A model generated the notes under the pieces. It ran no database searches. It was not told the DNA's origin and saw only the letters and a list, made by a program, of their open reading frames with translations. This document shows, in pieces, positions 6,398 through 6,490 of a DNA stretch of 6,490 nt. A program made the translations under genes and the position numbers. The stretch's first letter is position 1. Each line of letters starts with the position of its first letter. The stretch lies in the NCBI GenBank assembly GCA_903932565.1, contig CAIZGQ010000530.1, positions 1-6,490 of the forward strand. The letters are read 5' to 3'. The stretch comes from an uncultured Hyphomicrobiales bacterium (GTDB lineage: Bacteria; Pseudomonadota; Alphaproteobacteria; Rhizobiales; Beijerinckiaceae).

Positions 6398-6490
6398 TTA
6401 GAGCACGGACCGGGAGATCGCGCGCTCTGCCTCGGCTATTGCCTCGGGTGTGCCGACGTGTAGCCACAGCCCATCGAGGCGTTGGCCAAA
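6398..6490 (-). CDS. Sugar-nucleotide nucleotidyltransferase family protein, C-terminal 30 residues (runs off right edge)
   Basis: The last 30 codons of a minus-strand gene are visible, ending in TAA at 6398-6400. The residues RLDGLWLHVGTPEAIAEAE match the C-terminus of the nucleotidyltransferases (COG1208 type, GTP-mannose-1-phosphate guanylyltransferase-like) that stand directly upstream of addB in many Alphaproteobacteria. In that neighbourhood the gene often follows an AmgK-like sugar kinase and is thought to be MurU, the uridylyltransferase that makes UDP-MurNAc in peptidoglycan recycling. The W-x-H-V-G-T-P-E signature is the usual end of these proteins. The catalytic N-terminal part is outside the window, so the substrate is not shown here. 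The annotation rests on a short segment plus gene order. Confidence 0.82.
   Translation of the reverse strand, partial: FGQRLDGLWLHVGTPEAIAEAERAISRSVL

Noticed and set aside
1..6490. CRISPR arrays, tRNA or rRNA genes, insertion sequences, phage genes or a novel defence system.
   Set aside because: No repeated spacer pattern, tRNA-like fold, transposase motif or target-site duplication was seen; the content is a DNA repair pair, a cold-shock gene and the end of a nucleotidyltransferase.

Overview
The window looks like a piece of an alphaproteobacterial chromosome with moderately high GC. Three things point there: the alphaproteobacterial form of the AddAB repair helicase-nuclease, a CspA-type cold-shock protein of the form common in that class, and the order nucleotidyltransferase > addB > addA, which is a recurrent alphaproteobacterial neighbourhood. 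I cannot place it to order or genus from sequence alone.

Layout, left to right. Positions 1-2609 (minus strand) hold the first 869 codons of addA; the gene runs off the left edge within helicase motif VI. Positions 2606-5812 (minus) hold addB, which overlaps the addA start by four bases (ATGA). addB is split by one in-frame amber codon at 3419-3421, between the helicase-like part (797 residues) and the intact-looking PD-(D/E)XK nuclease part. Positions 5813-6104 are an intergenic region with no convincing gene. It contains a perfect hairpin with a TTCG loop and the ribosome binding site of a small plus-strand cold-shock gene (6105-6314), which is followed by a clear intrinsic terminator (6354-6378). 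Positions 6398-6490 (minus) are the last 30 codons of a sugar-nucleotide nucleotidyltransferase that enters from the right edge.

How the genes work together. AddA and AddB normally form one heterodimer that unwinds and resects double-strand breaks for RecA-dependent repair; the ATGA overlap suggests coupled translation. The cold-shock gene lies on the opposite strand between the nucleotidyltransferase and addB, so it splits what is usually one block and any read-through from the nucleotidyltransferase into addB would be antisense to it.

The main point for a second look is the amber codon: everything around it is in frame and conserved, so it is either a recent nonsense mutation, a base-call error, or a stop that is read through. 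No mobile element, CRISPR array, tRNA, rRNA or unfamiliar multi-gene system was found. This is essentially a housekeeping region.
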